A stretch of 64,000 nucleotides of DNA from positions 18,002,466 to 18,066,465 of the forward strand of contig NC_092322.1 in NCBI RefSeq assembly GCF_036785885.1, given 5' to 3'. Source of the stretch: Coffea arabica. Its lineage: Eukaryota > Streptophyta > Magnoliopsida > Gentianales > Rubiaceae. Below the pieces are notes generated by a model that saw nothing but the letters and a program-made list of their open reading frames with translations, made no database searches and was not told the DNA's origin. The position numbers and the translations under genes were made by a program. Below, piece after piece: positions 34,440-46,380 of this stretch; the first letter of the stretch is position 1, and the number at the start of each line of letters is the position of its first letter.

Positions 34440-35996
34440 ACCACAATTACCACTCAGTAGACAACATGGTAGAAGAATTAGAAGAAATAATGCAGAAATT
34501 TGCACTTTCAAACAAGGAGAAATGTGGTACTCAACTGGATTTAGGAGATGTGAACGATGGCATTTTAAAATGTCAGGCAAGCCTTAATGGGAAAATATGA
34601 GGTGAGAAAAGTAGTCAACTACAAAGGGTGAATAACTTTGCCACAGTGGCTTGTAGCTACCCAAAGGGATTGAAAGTTACAGAATTGGGACCAAATTTAT
34701 TTTAGTTCACCATACTAGATGAACAAGAGAAGGAGAGAATATTAGTAGGAGGTCCTTGGGTGATTAGACAACCAAATCCTAGTCTTTAGAGAGTGGGAAG
34801 CAGGTATAGAAGAAAATGAAACAGCTTTTAATTTGGCTCCTTTGTGGGTGCAAATTTGGAATCTCGCAACATGTTGGATATCAAAACCAGCAGGGAAGAA
34901 AATTGGAGCAATTTTTAATGAGGTGAGGCAGGTTATAATACTACAAACAGCTGGAAAAAAAAGGAAAGCATATGAAGATTCTGGTGTTGGCAGACATCAG
35001 CCAACCTTTGTTGAGAGGGACTACTGTGTAGATGAATAGAGTGACCAAATGGGTATCCTTTAAATATGTGAAATATCCAAACTTCAACTATAGTTGTGGA
35101 ATAGTAGGACACAGTGAGAGAAATTGTAAGGATCCTATAGTTGTGAAGAAGGTCAAAACTAGAACCAATATGGTTCTTGGCTAAGGGCTATGAGTGGTAA
35201 AGGATCTCCACAAAAAGAAAGTAGTCAAAAACTTTGGACTCCTTGTAGACATGTATAGGGAGTGAAGGATGAGGAACTGATTAGATGAGAGGATTTGAAT
35301 AACCAATCAAAATAATTAGAGACTAGGCAAGTATATGGGAATAGTAGCAGGACAAACCAGATATTACGAAAGGTCCAGAATCAAGCAATAGAAGGTGAAA
35401 CTCCTCCATTGGTGAATGGTAAGGAGAATGAGAGGCAACAAATAGAACATATGAAGGGAGACACAAAGGGAAAGGGGAAGGAGAAGGAGAATGCCAGAAC
35501 ACGGGTGGCAAGATCTAGAGAAGGAAGAACAATTGAGACATTCAAGGTACAAAAAGCAGAATCCATACAAATGTAGGGGTCACAGGAAATTAAGGAAGAG
35601 CAAGTGAGAGAAGAGGGGAATAACAATATCAAGATAGGAGTGGAAGGAACAGGTGGAAAGGAAGATGTGGTAAGAAATGAGGTTTTAATCACAATGGACA
35701 TTGATAAGAAAGAGAACCAGGATAGCATTAACAAAGAAGGGAAGAAAGAATGGCTCAAAGTTCAAAAAGAGAAAGAACACTAAAGGATCTCAATGGAATC
35801 AAGAGGAAATTACAACTCATGGATGATCTCAATGGAATCAAGAGGAAATTCCAACTCATGGATGAAATTATGACAGAAGTTGAGGGGCAAGACGCTCAAG
35901 TTAAGAAAAGCAAGAGAAACATAAACATGAAGGAATGTAGTGAGATACAAGAGGGGGAATGGACTAGCCCTTATTGGTCCCTAAAGAATCAATAAG
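34440..35996 (+). pseudogene. LINE ORF1 remains (DUF4283 and zinc-knuckle-like)
   Basis: A DUF4283-like region is readable: EKERILVGGPWVIRQPN (about 34733-34780), FNLAPLWVQIWNLA (about 34830-34870). A zinc-knuckle-like CGIVGHSERNC follows (about 35094-35127), missing the first Cys of the C-x2-C pair. The C-terminal part is Lys/Glu-rich and holds an in-frame 39-bp tandem duplication (35786 and 35825) encoding DLNGIKRK twice. In-frame stops near 34704 and 34788 break it. ORF1 proteins of this class bind the element RNA. Confidence 0.72.
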
Positions 35997-36009
35997 AGCT
36001 GTGGTATGG

Positions 36010-39000
36010 ATGTCAAGGTGTAGGGAGCCCCTTGATAATTTCCCACCTGAAGGAAGTGAATGAGATCCACTCCCCAAATGTTATCTTCTTGAGTGAAACT
36101 AAAAATAAAGCCAAATATATGGAGAAAGTTAAGAGGATTTTGAATTTTGATAACTGCTTTGTGATGAAGGCCATGAACAGATCTGAAGGAATGACCTTGA
36201 TGTGGAAAATAAAACCAGAATTAAGGAAATATATCACTCAACATTCACAATTGAAGCATTGATTAAAGATGAAGAAATGAAAAATGAGTAGTGCATTATT
36301 GGTATTTATGCAAGATGTGCTAATCAAATTAAAAGGAACCAGTGGAAAGTGATCAAAAGAAGAAAAGAATAATGGGGTAGAAATGGATAATCATAGGGAT
36401 TTTAATGATTTGTGCTCTAATGAGGAGAAGTAGGATGGAAGAGTCAGAGAAAAGTAGAGCTTTAATGATTTTGACAATTTATCCATGATAATCGTTTGGT
36501 AGACATTATTTATGAAGATAATCCATGGACTTGGTTTAATTATTGAGAGAATGGGGAAATAAAGCAAAGACTGGATGGAGGTTAAGTAGTGGAGAATGGA
36601 CCACCTTGTTTGAGAAGCCAAAAGCACATATATGCAAAGCATGGCTTTTGATCATAGTATGCTGATATTGCAAACAACCCTAGTGGTTCTCTTTTGACAA
36701 AAAATGGACACAAAGAGAAGAAGTATGGGAAATTATCAAAATGTCTTGGGATGAGAGAGTTGTGGGGTCTAGAATGTTCAGACTAATAAGGAAGACCGAG
36801 ACATGCAGAGTTGCACTGTTAAGATGGAGGAATAATTAATGCATATAAGAAGGAGGAGCAGTATTGGGGCCAAAAGGCAAGACCGAATTGCCTTAAAGAA
36901 GGAGAAAAGAATATGAAATATTTTTATGCAGTTGTGAAAGGGAAAAGAAAGGAGAACAAAATAGGGAATATACAAAAGGAAGATGGCTTCCAGACAACTA
37001 ATGAGAATAAGATAGTTACTGAAGAGAAATTACAAAGTACTACCAACAGTTATTCACTTCTACAAGCCATGTTAGTCTAGATGTGATACTAGATGGTATT
37101 TCTGAAACAATTACTTCTTAGATTAATGAAAATTTAACTAGACTTGTGGAAGAAAATGAAATAAAATTTGCTATATTCTCTATGAATCCCAACAAGGCCC
37201 CAGGGCCTAATGGGATGGGTTCTCTCTTTTTTCAAAAATACTGGAGTTTAATCAAAGAGGATATGGTAAAAGCTAGTAAAAGTTTTTTTCATTCTGGCCA
37301 CATGCTTAAAGCATTGAATCATACTACCATCTCCCTTATTCCCAAAATTGGCATCCCTACTGATCTAAAACACTATGAACCTATGAGCCTATGTAATGTG
37401 CTTTATAAAGTCATTTCTAAAGTTGTAACAAATAGGATCAAACCTATGCTTGAATGTTGCATTAGTAAGAATCAATTAGCCTTCATCCCAAACATACAAA
37501 TTTTGGATAACATTATTATCTCCCATGAGTGCATGCATTTCCTTAAAAACAAAAGACAAGGTAAGAATGGTCATATAACTATCAAACTTGATATGTGCAA
37601 TGCATATGACAGGGTGGAGTGGGGCTATTTGAAAGTAATGATGGAAAAGATGGGGTTTAATGAGACTTGGGTGAACTAGATCATGAATTGTATCAATTCT
37701 ATTTCATCTCTTTTAACATTTATGGAGAAACAAAGGAATATCTTAACCATTCCAGAGGATTAAGGCAAGGTGATCCTCTATCACCTTACCTTTTTTGCTA
37801 TCCTCTGAAGGGTTCTTTAATCTGTTAAGGAAAGCAACTGATCAAGGACAGATAAGTGGTCTAAGGATAAGTAGAAACGGGTCAGCAGTTACTCATCTTT
37901 TCTTTACTAATGATGCACTTATCTTCTGCAAAGCAAACAAGAAGGAAACAAGGAAATTGATGGGAATACTACACCAATATGAGCAGAAGTCTAGTCAAAT
38001 GATCAATTTGAAAAAGTATCAATCTTCTTTAGCAAGAATGCTAAGGAAGATATCAAAGAGGAAATTTGTGCAATCATGAGAGATGTTCAACCAATCAAGC
38101 AAGGTAAATACCTAGGTCTTCCCATGGTGGTTACAAGGACCAAAGAACAGGTGTTTGGATTTATAAGAGACAACATCAAGAATAGGCTGAACAACTAGAA
38201 AAACAGACTTCGCAGTACAATAAGGAAAGAAGTGATGCTAAAGGCCGTCACTATGGCAATGCCAACACTTGCAATGTCATGTTTCAAGCTAATAGCAAAA
38301 TTATGCAAAAAAATTGTAAGGCTAATAGCAAACTACCGGTAGGGAAAAATAGGAGGGAGGAACAAAATACACTGGTGTTTCTAGACTAAAATATAAAAAG
38401 AAAGGAAGATTGGAGGACTTGGATTCAAAAATCTTCAATGTTTTAATAAAGCTCTTCTTGGAAAGCAAGTTTGGAGATTGATTCGATACCCAAATTCGTT
38501 GGTTAGCAAGATTATGAAAGCAAAATACTTCCCCAAGAACTATTCTTGATTGTAAAGTCCCAAAAAATTCATCTTGGTTCTGGCAAAGTATCATGATAGC
38601 AAGGGACATTGTCAAGAAAGGAACAATGAAGAGAGTAGGTATAGGCAAGATCATCAATAGCAGGAAAGACAATTGGATCCCTAGCAATCCAAATGGAAGG
38701 CCAACTACTATGAGACCAGTGGATTGGGAAAAGCAAAAAGTGGGGGAGCTGATCACCAATTCAATAGGGTTGATGTTGAGAATATTCTAAAGATTCCAAT
38801 TAGTACTTCAAGAAGGACAAACAAACACCATTGGATGCACAATAGGAAAGGGGAGTTCACTGTGAAATCATGCTATAGAGGTCCGTTGAAGAAAGAGGAG
38901 GAGAAGCAACAAGAAGGAACAGAGGAGGCAGGAACAAGCTTTGATGATTCCAATGCATAGATTTGGAAGGCTGTATGGGGACTGAACACAAAGCACAAAA

Positions 39001-39205
39001 TCAAGATCTTTATTTGGAAGTATATCACAGATACATTGCCAGAAAGAGAGGTAATATTCAAGAGAATAAAGCAAGGATCTCTAATTTGTGCAAGATGTGG
39101 AGAGCAATTGGAAACAGTAGAACATACACTGTTTCACTACCATCAAGCCAAGTAGACATAGCAACTAGCACCAATTCAGTAGGATGGAGTTCAGAACCAA
39201 ACTGA
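36010..39205 (+). pseudogene. LINE ORF2 remains (endonuclease, RT, zf-RVT-like)
   Basis: The endonuclease start is seen at about 36030-36210 (PNVIFLSETK, the catalytic ET pair). The largest RT block (37146-37679) has NKAPGPNGM and LDMCNAYDRVEW (palm motif A Asp). A frame break follows, then an RT block (37795-38079) with FTNDALIFC where active plant LINEs have F-x-DD, so one catalytic Asp is Asn. A zf-RVT-like region CARCGEQLETVEHTLFH lies at about 39090-39140. Many stops separate the pieces. It cannot make an active enzyme. Confidence 0.82.
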
Positions 39206-40239
39206 CTATTTCAGGAAATGGTGGGTATCAATAGCTTAAGCAAGAAGGAGAAGGGATGGCCAAAAACACTTGGCCCTGACTGCTAACATCCTGTGGCAAA
39301 TTGGAAGGACATAAATGACATAGAATTCAATGGCAAGCAAAAAGAAGGAATTAGAATAATTCAACGAGCAAGTAGTAAACGGATGCATGGAGTAAGAAGA
39401 AATTGTTAAAAAGAAGGAAAATAGAAGCACAATAGAAACAAGGGGAAGGAGGAAGGAAATAGTAAAGTGGAGAAGGAAGGAAATAGTGAAGGGGATAATA
39501 CTGAACTCCAGGTAGCTACTGAAAACAACAAAAAGGCACATAAGTTGAGAATAGGAATTGTAGCTAAGCAGAATTGAGATCAAATTCTAGCAGAATGCTA
39601 GTGGAGAGAAGCTCAAAACTAAAAGCAAAAATGAGGGTGAAGCAATAAGATTAGCTCTGATTAAATTAAGAGAGTAGCAGTCGCAGCCGGTTAGAATTAT
39701 ATGTGAAAAAAGGCAACTCATTGCTTTGATAAGTGCAAGAACAAGGAAAGACATCCAAATGTCTACATTGGAGGTAGATATCAATGCATTAACTAGTTTG
39801 TTTCAATTGTACTACTTTTTGTGTAGGAATTTTTGATAATATGGATCTATGTAATAGATTCAATTCAAATGCATTAGGTATATTTAGAGATAAGGAGAGA
39901 ATTTTTGCTACTCCTTAAATGTCAAGGTACACTTTTGTAAAGATGATTGAACCGTTGCTCAAATACTATAAAATTTAGTTAATTCAATAAAATCCTCTAT
40001 CATTTAAAAAAAAAAAATCCTGCTTTGAAAAATTACGAGGCAATGAAAAGATATATATTAAACATTACACCAATTCATTCAATCATGGTGGTGAGAAATG
40101 TTGAAAAGAAACTCCAAAATTTCATATTGGTTTATTTTCTATTGACCATTAGATTAATCTTTATTTCATGCTCAAAGATGGGAACTTGGGGCACTCTGGG
40201 TCTTGGGCCTTCAAAATCTAAAATTAATATTTATGATTA

Positions 40240-40487
40240 GGTTTTTCTAATAGGTGCCTATAGGGCACCCATTAATATACCTAACATTCATCTAAAGTTC
40301 TAAACTATCATGTATATACACATATTAACAATTATTACATTCTTTTGTATTTCTATATTTTTCCTATTTAATCTTATCTACCCGCTTTTATATTTATATA
40401 CTTTCCTTAATTAATCTTACATTTTCAAAAATATGATAATTGAAATATATTTTAATGACTGTACTATATGCACCTGCTAGACAGACC
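40240..40487. mobile_element. MITE family 2, copy 2
   Basis: The left end ggtttttctaataggtgcc and right end ggtgcatatag... inverted (gcacctgctagacagacc, ending 40487) form ~24-bp imperfect TIRs. The flanks ttatgatta (40231-40239) and ttatgactt (40490-40498) look like a 9-bp target duplication, suggesting a Mutator-type MITE. It is related to 23918-24150. Confidence 0.65.
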
Positions 40488-40498
40488 CTTTATGACTT

Positions 40499-41598
40499 TA
40501 ACATAAATATTTTAACTATTAGTAATTATTGATAGGGGTTAATTCTAAGGAGATACATCTTTTATTATAAATGGCAAGGTCCTTGTCAATTTAAATGTAT
40601 CTATGATACTAATTCATTAAAGGCCTTTCGGAGTATTATAAATAAAAGGATTCAAAGAACATTCAATGACTTTTCACTCTTCTTCTCTTCTTGATCAAAT
40701 GAAGTTCTATGAAATCATTCCAATTAGAGATCTTGAATTCAAATTCCCGTGCCCTCTTACCAATTTCTTAAGTTCCATACTGTCTATTGCTGAAAAAAAA
40801 AAGTAAGATACGATTCTTATCCCATTGGTTATCTTTAGTATTTGGCATGTGCATTATCATGAAATATTCTTTTTGTAATGGACTAAAGTCACATGTTTAT
40901 AGCTTCAATCCATACCCTAATACATTAATGACTTGTACCACGAGCATTGATAACTTGTGTTATTAGTGTTAAAAGTTACATCAGATTTGGATTTAGGATA
41001 TAGAGGTATGAATTTAGTATCACCCTTTTTTTTAATTGTGATTAGTTATGATCAGTGCAAGATATAAATAATTCATCGATGATGTTTTTACATATTATTC
41101 ATATTTACGTCATGAAACTATTGCATTCCAACTATTTAATTCCCATTTTAGTCTTTAAAGACTTATATATGTTAATTTATTACAATGTGATAATATTCAT
41201 TATATAATATAATGATAAAAAAAATAAAATAATAGGTATTCTTTGGGGTAGTATTTAAATTTTCTCATGAATATGATTATAAAACTATTCATATTCATTT
41301 TCAATTCAAGATGAAAAAAAATGCAGCAACATATTTTTACACAAATATTTTATTACTTTTTTTTTATCAAATTTAATAGATTTACTATGTAATGATTAAA
41401 TTTACACTAATCAAAGTTACCATATATAGATAAAAAGATTAATTCAATTTATTAAAAAAAGATAGAAGTTGTTAGAAAAAAGATTACTTTTAAGTAAAAT
41501 TGATTAGAAGAGAGTTAGATGAAAAATAGGTAAATTCCAAGTATTCATTGACCCATTAATTCTCTTCAATTAAATGTGCCACTTGCGCATGCACATGC

Positions 41599-41633
<35 letters not shown>

Positions 41634-42270
41634 AGTGTGTACACGCACGCACGCACACGTGCACACACACACACATATATAAATATTATATACACACAAT
41701 ATATGTGTATGTGTGTGTATATAATTCAAGAATTCAAGAATCAAATTTCAATATCCATTTCCAAAACTATTTTACTAATTTTTAAAAATTGGATATAAAT
41801 TAGTTTTTTTAAAATTCGGTTTTACCAATATCTGATATCCGACCTAGGCTAGTTATTCGGTTTTTTTTTCCTGAAAGTTGAACACCCCTATTTTCAAACA
41901 TGATTTTCTTCTTATCTTTCTTTCATCCACATGTCCTAATCTAATTGAAAGTAATTATTAGTTTTTGATTTGATGGAAAAAAAGTAAGGGTTAAAAAAAT
42001 TTGGCCAAACCTAAGGTAGGTAAAATGCAAGCAACACTTCTATATATATAATATCAAATTATCGAGAAACTCACCTAACTTTTGAAATGATAAGTTTTTG
42101 CTACTCAACTTTTAAGAACATGAAGTTATTCGCTCAACTCCTAAACATGTATATTTTGAGTCATTCGATCTATTTCACCATCAAGTTGTCACATCTAAGA
42201 ATTCTCATAAATCATGGAACATAAGCGAGATTCAGATGTAGATTTGACAGTGAAAACAAATAGAAGGACC
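40499..42270. other. AT-rich intergenic DNA with compound microsatellite
   Basis: No gene is supported. A compound (cata)/(at)/(gcac)/(ac)/(gt) microsatellite occupies about 41598-41721 and generates spurious His/Tyr-repeat frames on both strands. Confidence 0.6.
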
Positions 42271-42275
42271 CAAAA

Positions 42276-42377
42276 CATGTTTGGAAGTTGAATTAATAAC
42301 TTCCAAAAATATGCATGTTTGGAAGTTGAATTAATGACCCAAAAATATGCATGTTTGGAAGTTGAATTAATAACTTC
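42276..42377. repeat. Tandem repeat, ~37 bp x 3
   Basis: Three copies of catgtttggaagttgaatta start at about 42276, 42314 and 42350. Confidence 0.85.
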
Positions 42378-42444
42378 TTACTCTTAAAATTTTTTTTTCC
42401 ACTAGCAGCAACTTCTAACCTAGCCTAGCCTACTCCTACTCCTA

Positions 42445-42660
42445 AGGGGGGGGGGACTTACTTTTTTAAGGGAAGCGACTCTAGGGAATGGGCCAATTGA
42501 GTCGGGGGAATCTGATGGGGATTTAACCACCATCTGACCAGACGGGTGCACCACTCACCCGCATGGATTTAGAACACTCCTCATATTGAGGCACATTGAT
42601 GAGAGGCAAGGTTTGAACCATTGACCTCTCACCCCACTATATACAGTAGTGGCCAACTCC
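42445..42660 (-). mobile_element. SINE-like repeat upstream of the Harbinger element
   Basis: On the minus strand it reads TGGCCACTACTG... and then GGTTCAAACC (B-box-like) at the spacing of a tRNA-derived SINE, and it continues to a G-run at 42447-42455. The first ~105 bp (minus-strand sense) recur at 51324-51428 in the right-hand copy of the 385-bp repeat, where the rest of the element is cut off by the Harbinger end. A target duplication was not identified. Confidence 0.6.
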
Positions 42661-42936
42661 TTTATTGGGAATGGCCAAAACATATCATTTCAAAAGTTTG
42701 ATACATAACCGGATGATTTGCTCCATTTACAAATATTCTCCTGCAAGCGCTCATTTAGTCATTTTGACCAAATGGTATTGGTTTCTTTGTACAGCAAGCA
42801 CTAAAAAGCCCGAACGCCTTTTGTTTCTAAGTTAGGCCCAACATCAAGACCCTAGCCCAAATTTGGATCCGAAAGCAAAAAACCCTTCTCCCTCGTTCGT
42901 CTGAAAATGCAGAAGAAACGAACAGCTCTCCAAAAT
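42552..42936 (+). repeat. Left copy of a 385-bp direct repeat flanking the Harbinger element
   Basis: It aligns without gaps to 51319-51703, with about 13 differences by eye. It ends at CTCTCCAAAAT exactly where the left Harbinger end begins. It contains part of the SINE-like repeat and what in the right copy is the SRP72 proximal promoter/5' leader region, including a CT-rich cccttctccctcgttcgtc stretch. It lacks the SRP72 start codon. Confidence 0.92.
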
Positions 42937-43041
42937 AGTTTGTTTGGATAGGAAGAATTTGTGTGATTTGGATTGCAAATTTGTTTTGTATGATTTGTAA
43001 TATGTGAAGATGTTTTGTTTTGGATGTTTGTAATTTGAATT

Positions 43042-43511
43042 GTGGCAGTCCGGAGGGAGTACAATTTAGTGCGTAATTATGAAATTGTCAGGAATGAAAC
43101 AGATTTCACTTCCTTAGTCAAATTTTGGAGTGCGGTCCCACTACAGGAGAGAGATGGATTCTTGAATGCTTTTGGCACTTCACCAGAGTGGTGTGTATGG
43201 GCCAATTATATGAAATTGACCGGGTCCCACAGTTTCAATTCACTTTACGAACGTGACAGGACAATCCACGGCAATTGGCAGCTGATGAATTGGCACCTGA
43301 TGAATTTTTGTTGAGCTACTTTGCAGTGGTCAAATTTAACAATTCGGTTTCTGGGGGAAACCCATCAAATTTACAAAGGACGATATATACTATGAGTAAC
43401 ATGAAAAATCGGCCAGGTGCAGAGGATTTCCACGTTCGGGCAAGTCTGTCCACCATCTATGGAGGAGAATGCTGGAATTCTCTAGTATGCGCGGCCCATG
43501 CCACACCCTGA
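43042..43511 (+). CDS. Unrecognised ORF inside the Harbinger left end, one frame break
   Basis: Two overlapping open stretches (43042-43314 and 43275-43511) read as one protein-like sequence with a frame change near 43280-43310, about 155 residues in all. Residues include EWCVWANYMKLTGSHSF, DEFLLSYFAVVKF and GAEDFHVRASLSTIYGGECW. There is no ATG at the left edge; a ttgtggcag at 43039-43047 could be a splice acceptor from an upstream exon. Composition is protein-like (Trp, Cys, no long low complexity), unlike the AT-rich surroundings. It is on the opposite strand from the transposase. I do not recognise a family. It may be an accessory transposon gene, a captured host gene fragment, or a chance frame. 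Confidence 0.4.
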
Positions 43512-43916
43512 TGATTTCGGTTTTTTTTTTGTTTGCAATCACCTATAATTCGCGGGACGGCTTAAAGCATGAGTTAAACAATTGACGCGTTGTTTTATTT
43601 AATTTGTAACTATTAAACAATTTTAAAAGAATTAGGAAAGGTGTCTGAGTCGAGGAAAATTTGCCCTAAGTTTTACAGCAACGCTTGTCTAGAGACCGAC
43701 ATATAAAACTCTTTACTTGCTGATACAAATAGCAAACGACATGCAACAACTATATTTGGCACATACGGGATATAGAATTACAAATATAGAATTACAACGA
43801 CAGACAACAACCATATTTGGCATCACAAGATATATAGTTGGGCATGACAAATTATTAAAGGTACACTTATTACTGTAGGAGCCTCTAGCGAATATCAAAT
43901 CATGGGTTCAACTGTT

Positions 43917-46380
43917 TCATGCACGTTGTCGTCTATTTCTATAGGCATTGAACATATGCGTCGCCAGTGTGTCTCTCATGGCAATCCATTGCTCAACAAC
44001 TTCAGGCGGAGAATGCAATGGCTGTATCTCGGGATAAGGAGGAATTGCACCATGAATATCTAGATCTCCCTCCTCCGCGTCAGCAAAGTACATATCATTC
44101 GGCTGTTGATCCCTAATGAAGTTATGCACGGCACAACAAGCAATAACTACATTTATCTGTGTTGTCATCATGTAGTTCGGAACGGCTCCCCTTAAAATGG
44201 CAAATCTCCTTTTTAGGACACCGAAACTACGCTCTATGACATTCCGTAGTGCAAAGTGCCGGTAATTAAACAGCTCTTTCGCAGTTGCAAATCTCCCCCT
44301 CCTGCGACCACTAACATTAGCTTAGCGTCCCCTATATGGTGGTAAGAAATCGGGCAAGTTTCGATACGCGGAGTCAACCAAATAATATTTTCCTAAGTCA
44401 ATTATGAGATACGACCGAATTAGTTTTGACCATTTCTAACTTTCGGATCATTCGTACAATTTATTGAATATCGGTACGATTTGATAAACAATTTGAAGTG
44501 TCCATTTACGCCAGATTTTTCAATTGAAAAAGGCAAAACAAATATACTTGCTAAGCCAAATTTAAGACAGCAATTTAAGAGATCCAATATATATATCATT
44601 CGGTCTGCTAAGGATTGGGATAAAAATATGCAATTGCTTTCCAAATTTACGTGAAGGGAGGGATTACTTGTATTACCTGTAGGAGGCATGGGGAAGTGAT
44701 TTGGGCCGGTCAAAGCCCCATCTAAGACTCGGGCATCATGTGCACTTCTTTCCCAACCGGCATACACGTACACAAATCGCATATCATGGTCGCACACAAC
44801 CAAAATATTTTGCGATTGTACACCGTGTCGATTAGTGTATGCCACTTGCTGTTCTCTTGGGGCATAAGCAGGTATATGTGTCTCATCAATAGCTCCAACG
44901 CAGTCCTGAAATTATAAATTATTAAAATGGACATATTGTGGTGATTCATTGAAATGGATCTGCATTAAAATGTCATTAAAAAAAAACACTCCAGTGGCAT
45001 ACTCTTCGTCCATGTCACACCCAAAATTTCTGACAGAAGACTTATCTCTACTGCAGCGTCAAAACAAATCTACCCAATTTGTTTTTGACATCAAGAATCC
45101 CCCAAACGTTGAACAAAAGATTTCCTGTATCACTTTTTTGTTTTCTTTTCTGGCCAAAGTTCATCAAACGCATGGGAATAGGTGAAAGGGCTAAAGAAGA
45201 AAAAAGTTCAGGTTCAAAGAGGGACAAGTGAGAAAGCTATGAGGATGCATAAGAGGAAAAAGAAGGGTATACAGTGTGAAAAATTGGCATTTAGTTCTAT
45301 TACGTGTGGAAAAAAAAGGCATTTAACACTGTCAAGAAGGCTATAGAGACAATTCATGAAGTATATTCATAGAGTAAAAAATAAGGCATATACTTGGATA
45401 GAGAAGTAAAGTCATCAAAAAGGGTAATAGCTATGGTTGAGTGTAATTAGGATAATAGGGCCAACTAGTAGCCCCCATTTGGTTTTAAAATGATGTGCTC
45501 ATCCTCCTAGTGTTGTTAGACAAAATTTCAAGCCAAAAATTCCACAACCAGGCGAAAACAAGAAAAGATATGGCATTTCCTTATTTTGTTAATTATTTGA
45601 TGACCTAAAATATTAAGGACAGAATTACATATCCAACCAATAACAAGTAGAAATTCTTAACAACAACATTAGGTGGTTCCCTTGACGTAAATTAAAATAT
45701 TCATGTCTATTTATAAGCTATGAACATGAATAAATAAAATAGTTGGGAGATTAGAATGTCACCATACTTGAAAAAAAGAATTTTATATATAGAGGACAAA
45801 GCATTTGGAACAAAGGATTTTTTGAATCAACGAGATAGGATTTTGAATGTCACCGTACTTCAAACCAAGGATAAAACCTCGTGTCATTAAGAATTTTCGG
45901 ATGAATTTCATCCTGCCATCTTGGAGTAATTGCGAATTGCGCGAAGGTGCATAGGCCCCGAATGACTTCGTGAATATTTCGATGCACTGTCTCCGTCGAA
46001 TGGTTAAATCGATCAGCAATCATACGCATTCTCATGTTGTGGCTCATCATGACCAATGTCATCGCAAGTGCCTCCTCTATTGTAACCCTTTTCTGATAAT
46101 TTTGGGGAACAAATCCGCATTCGGCCAAAAGTTGGCACAACCTCATGAAAGAATCAACGTTTAGCCTTGTTGCATCTATGATCCGGGTATGGTGGCCTGA
46201 CAGTACTTCCTCAACCCAGTGTCGTCCTGACAGCGCAGACGTCCTGCATGGCACCTTCTGGATTGGACCTCCGTATGGTTCTGCATTTGGTCCAAATAGC
46301 AGCGCAGCACCCGCAGCAAACAGAACATCCTCTTCGTCCGAAGACGAGCTGGTCCCCTGCTCATCCCCGAATTCGCTCAT
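43917..46380 (-). pseudogene. Harbinger DDE transposase (DDE_Tnp_4, ALP1/HARBI1-like), one nonsense codon
   Basis: Three exons on the minus strand are 46380-45859, 44905-44677 and 44392-43917, with GT-AG introns. The joins keep frame, giving 409 codons, normal for plant PIF/Harbinger transposases. The N-terminal part has an acidic Ser-rich leader and an HTH-like region (TIEEALAMTLVMMSHN). The DDE triad is all present: D in GAIDETHIPA, D in YLVDSAYRNLPDF and E in RNVIERSFGVLKRRF. A single in-frame TAA at 44322-44324, just after LPPYRGR, breaks it. The C-terminus FIRDQQPND and the acidic tail are intact. It is the catalytic partner of the Myb/SANT protein encoded upstream. Confidence 0.9.

Larger units (their letters stand above)
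33908..40015 (+). mobile_element. Non-LTR retrotransposon (plant L1-type LINE), inactive
   Basis: The order ORF1 (DUF4283-like, zinc-knuckle-like), endonuclease, reverse transcriptase and zf-RVT-like region, then a 3' A-run (about 40004-40015), is that of plant L1-type LINEs. Imperfect flanking repeats aatcctactttaagcaaaat (33883) and aatcctgctttgaaaaatta (40016) look like a diverged target duplication of over 14 bp. Stops and frameshifts occur throughout. The length of ~6.1 kb is close to full for the class. The 5' boundary is inferred from the duplication. Confidence 0.82.

Noticed and set aside
34833..35039. Independent small gene
   Set aside because: It is part of LINE ORF1 (DUF4283-like), in order with the other LINE domains.
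41556..41798. His/Tyr/Val-repeat open frames on both strands
   Set aside because: They are read-throughs of a compound microsatellite, not protein genes.
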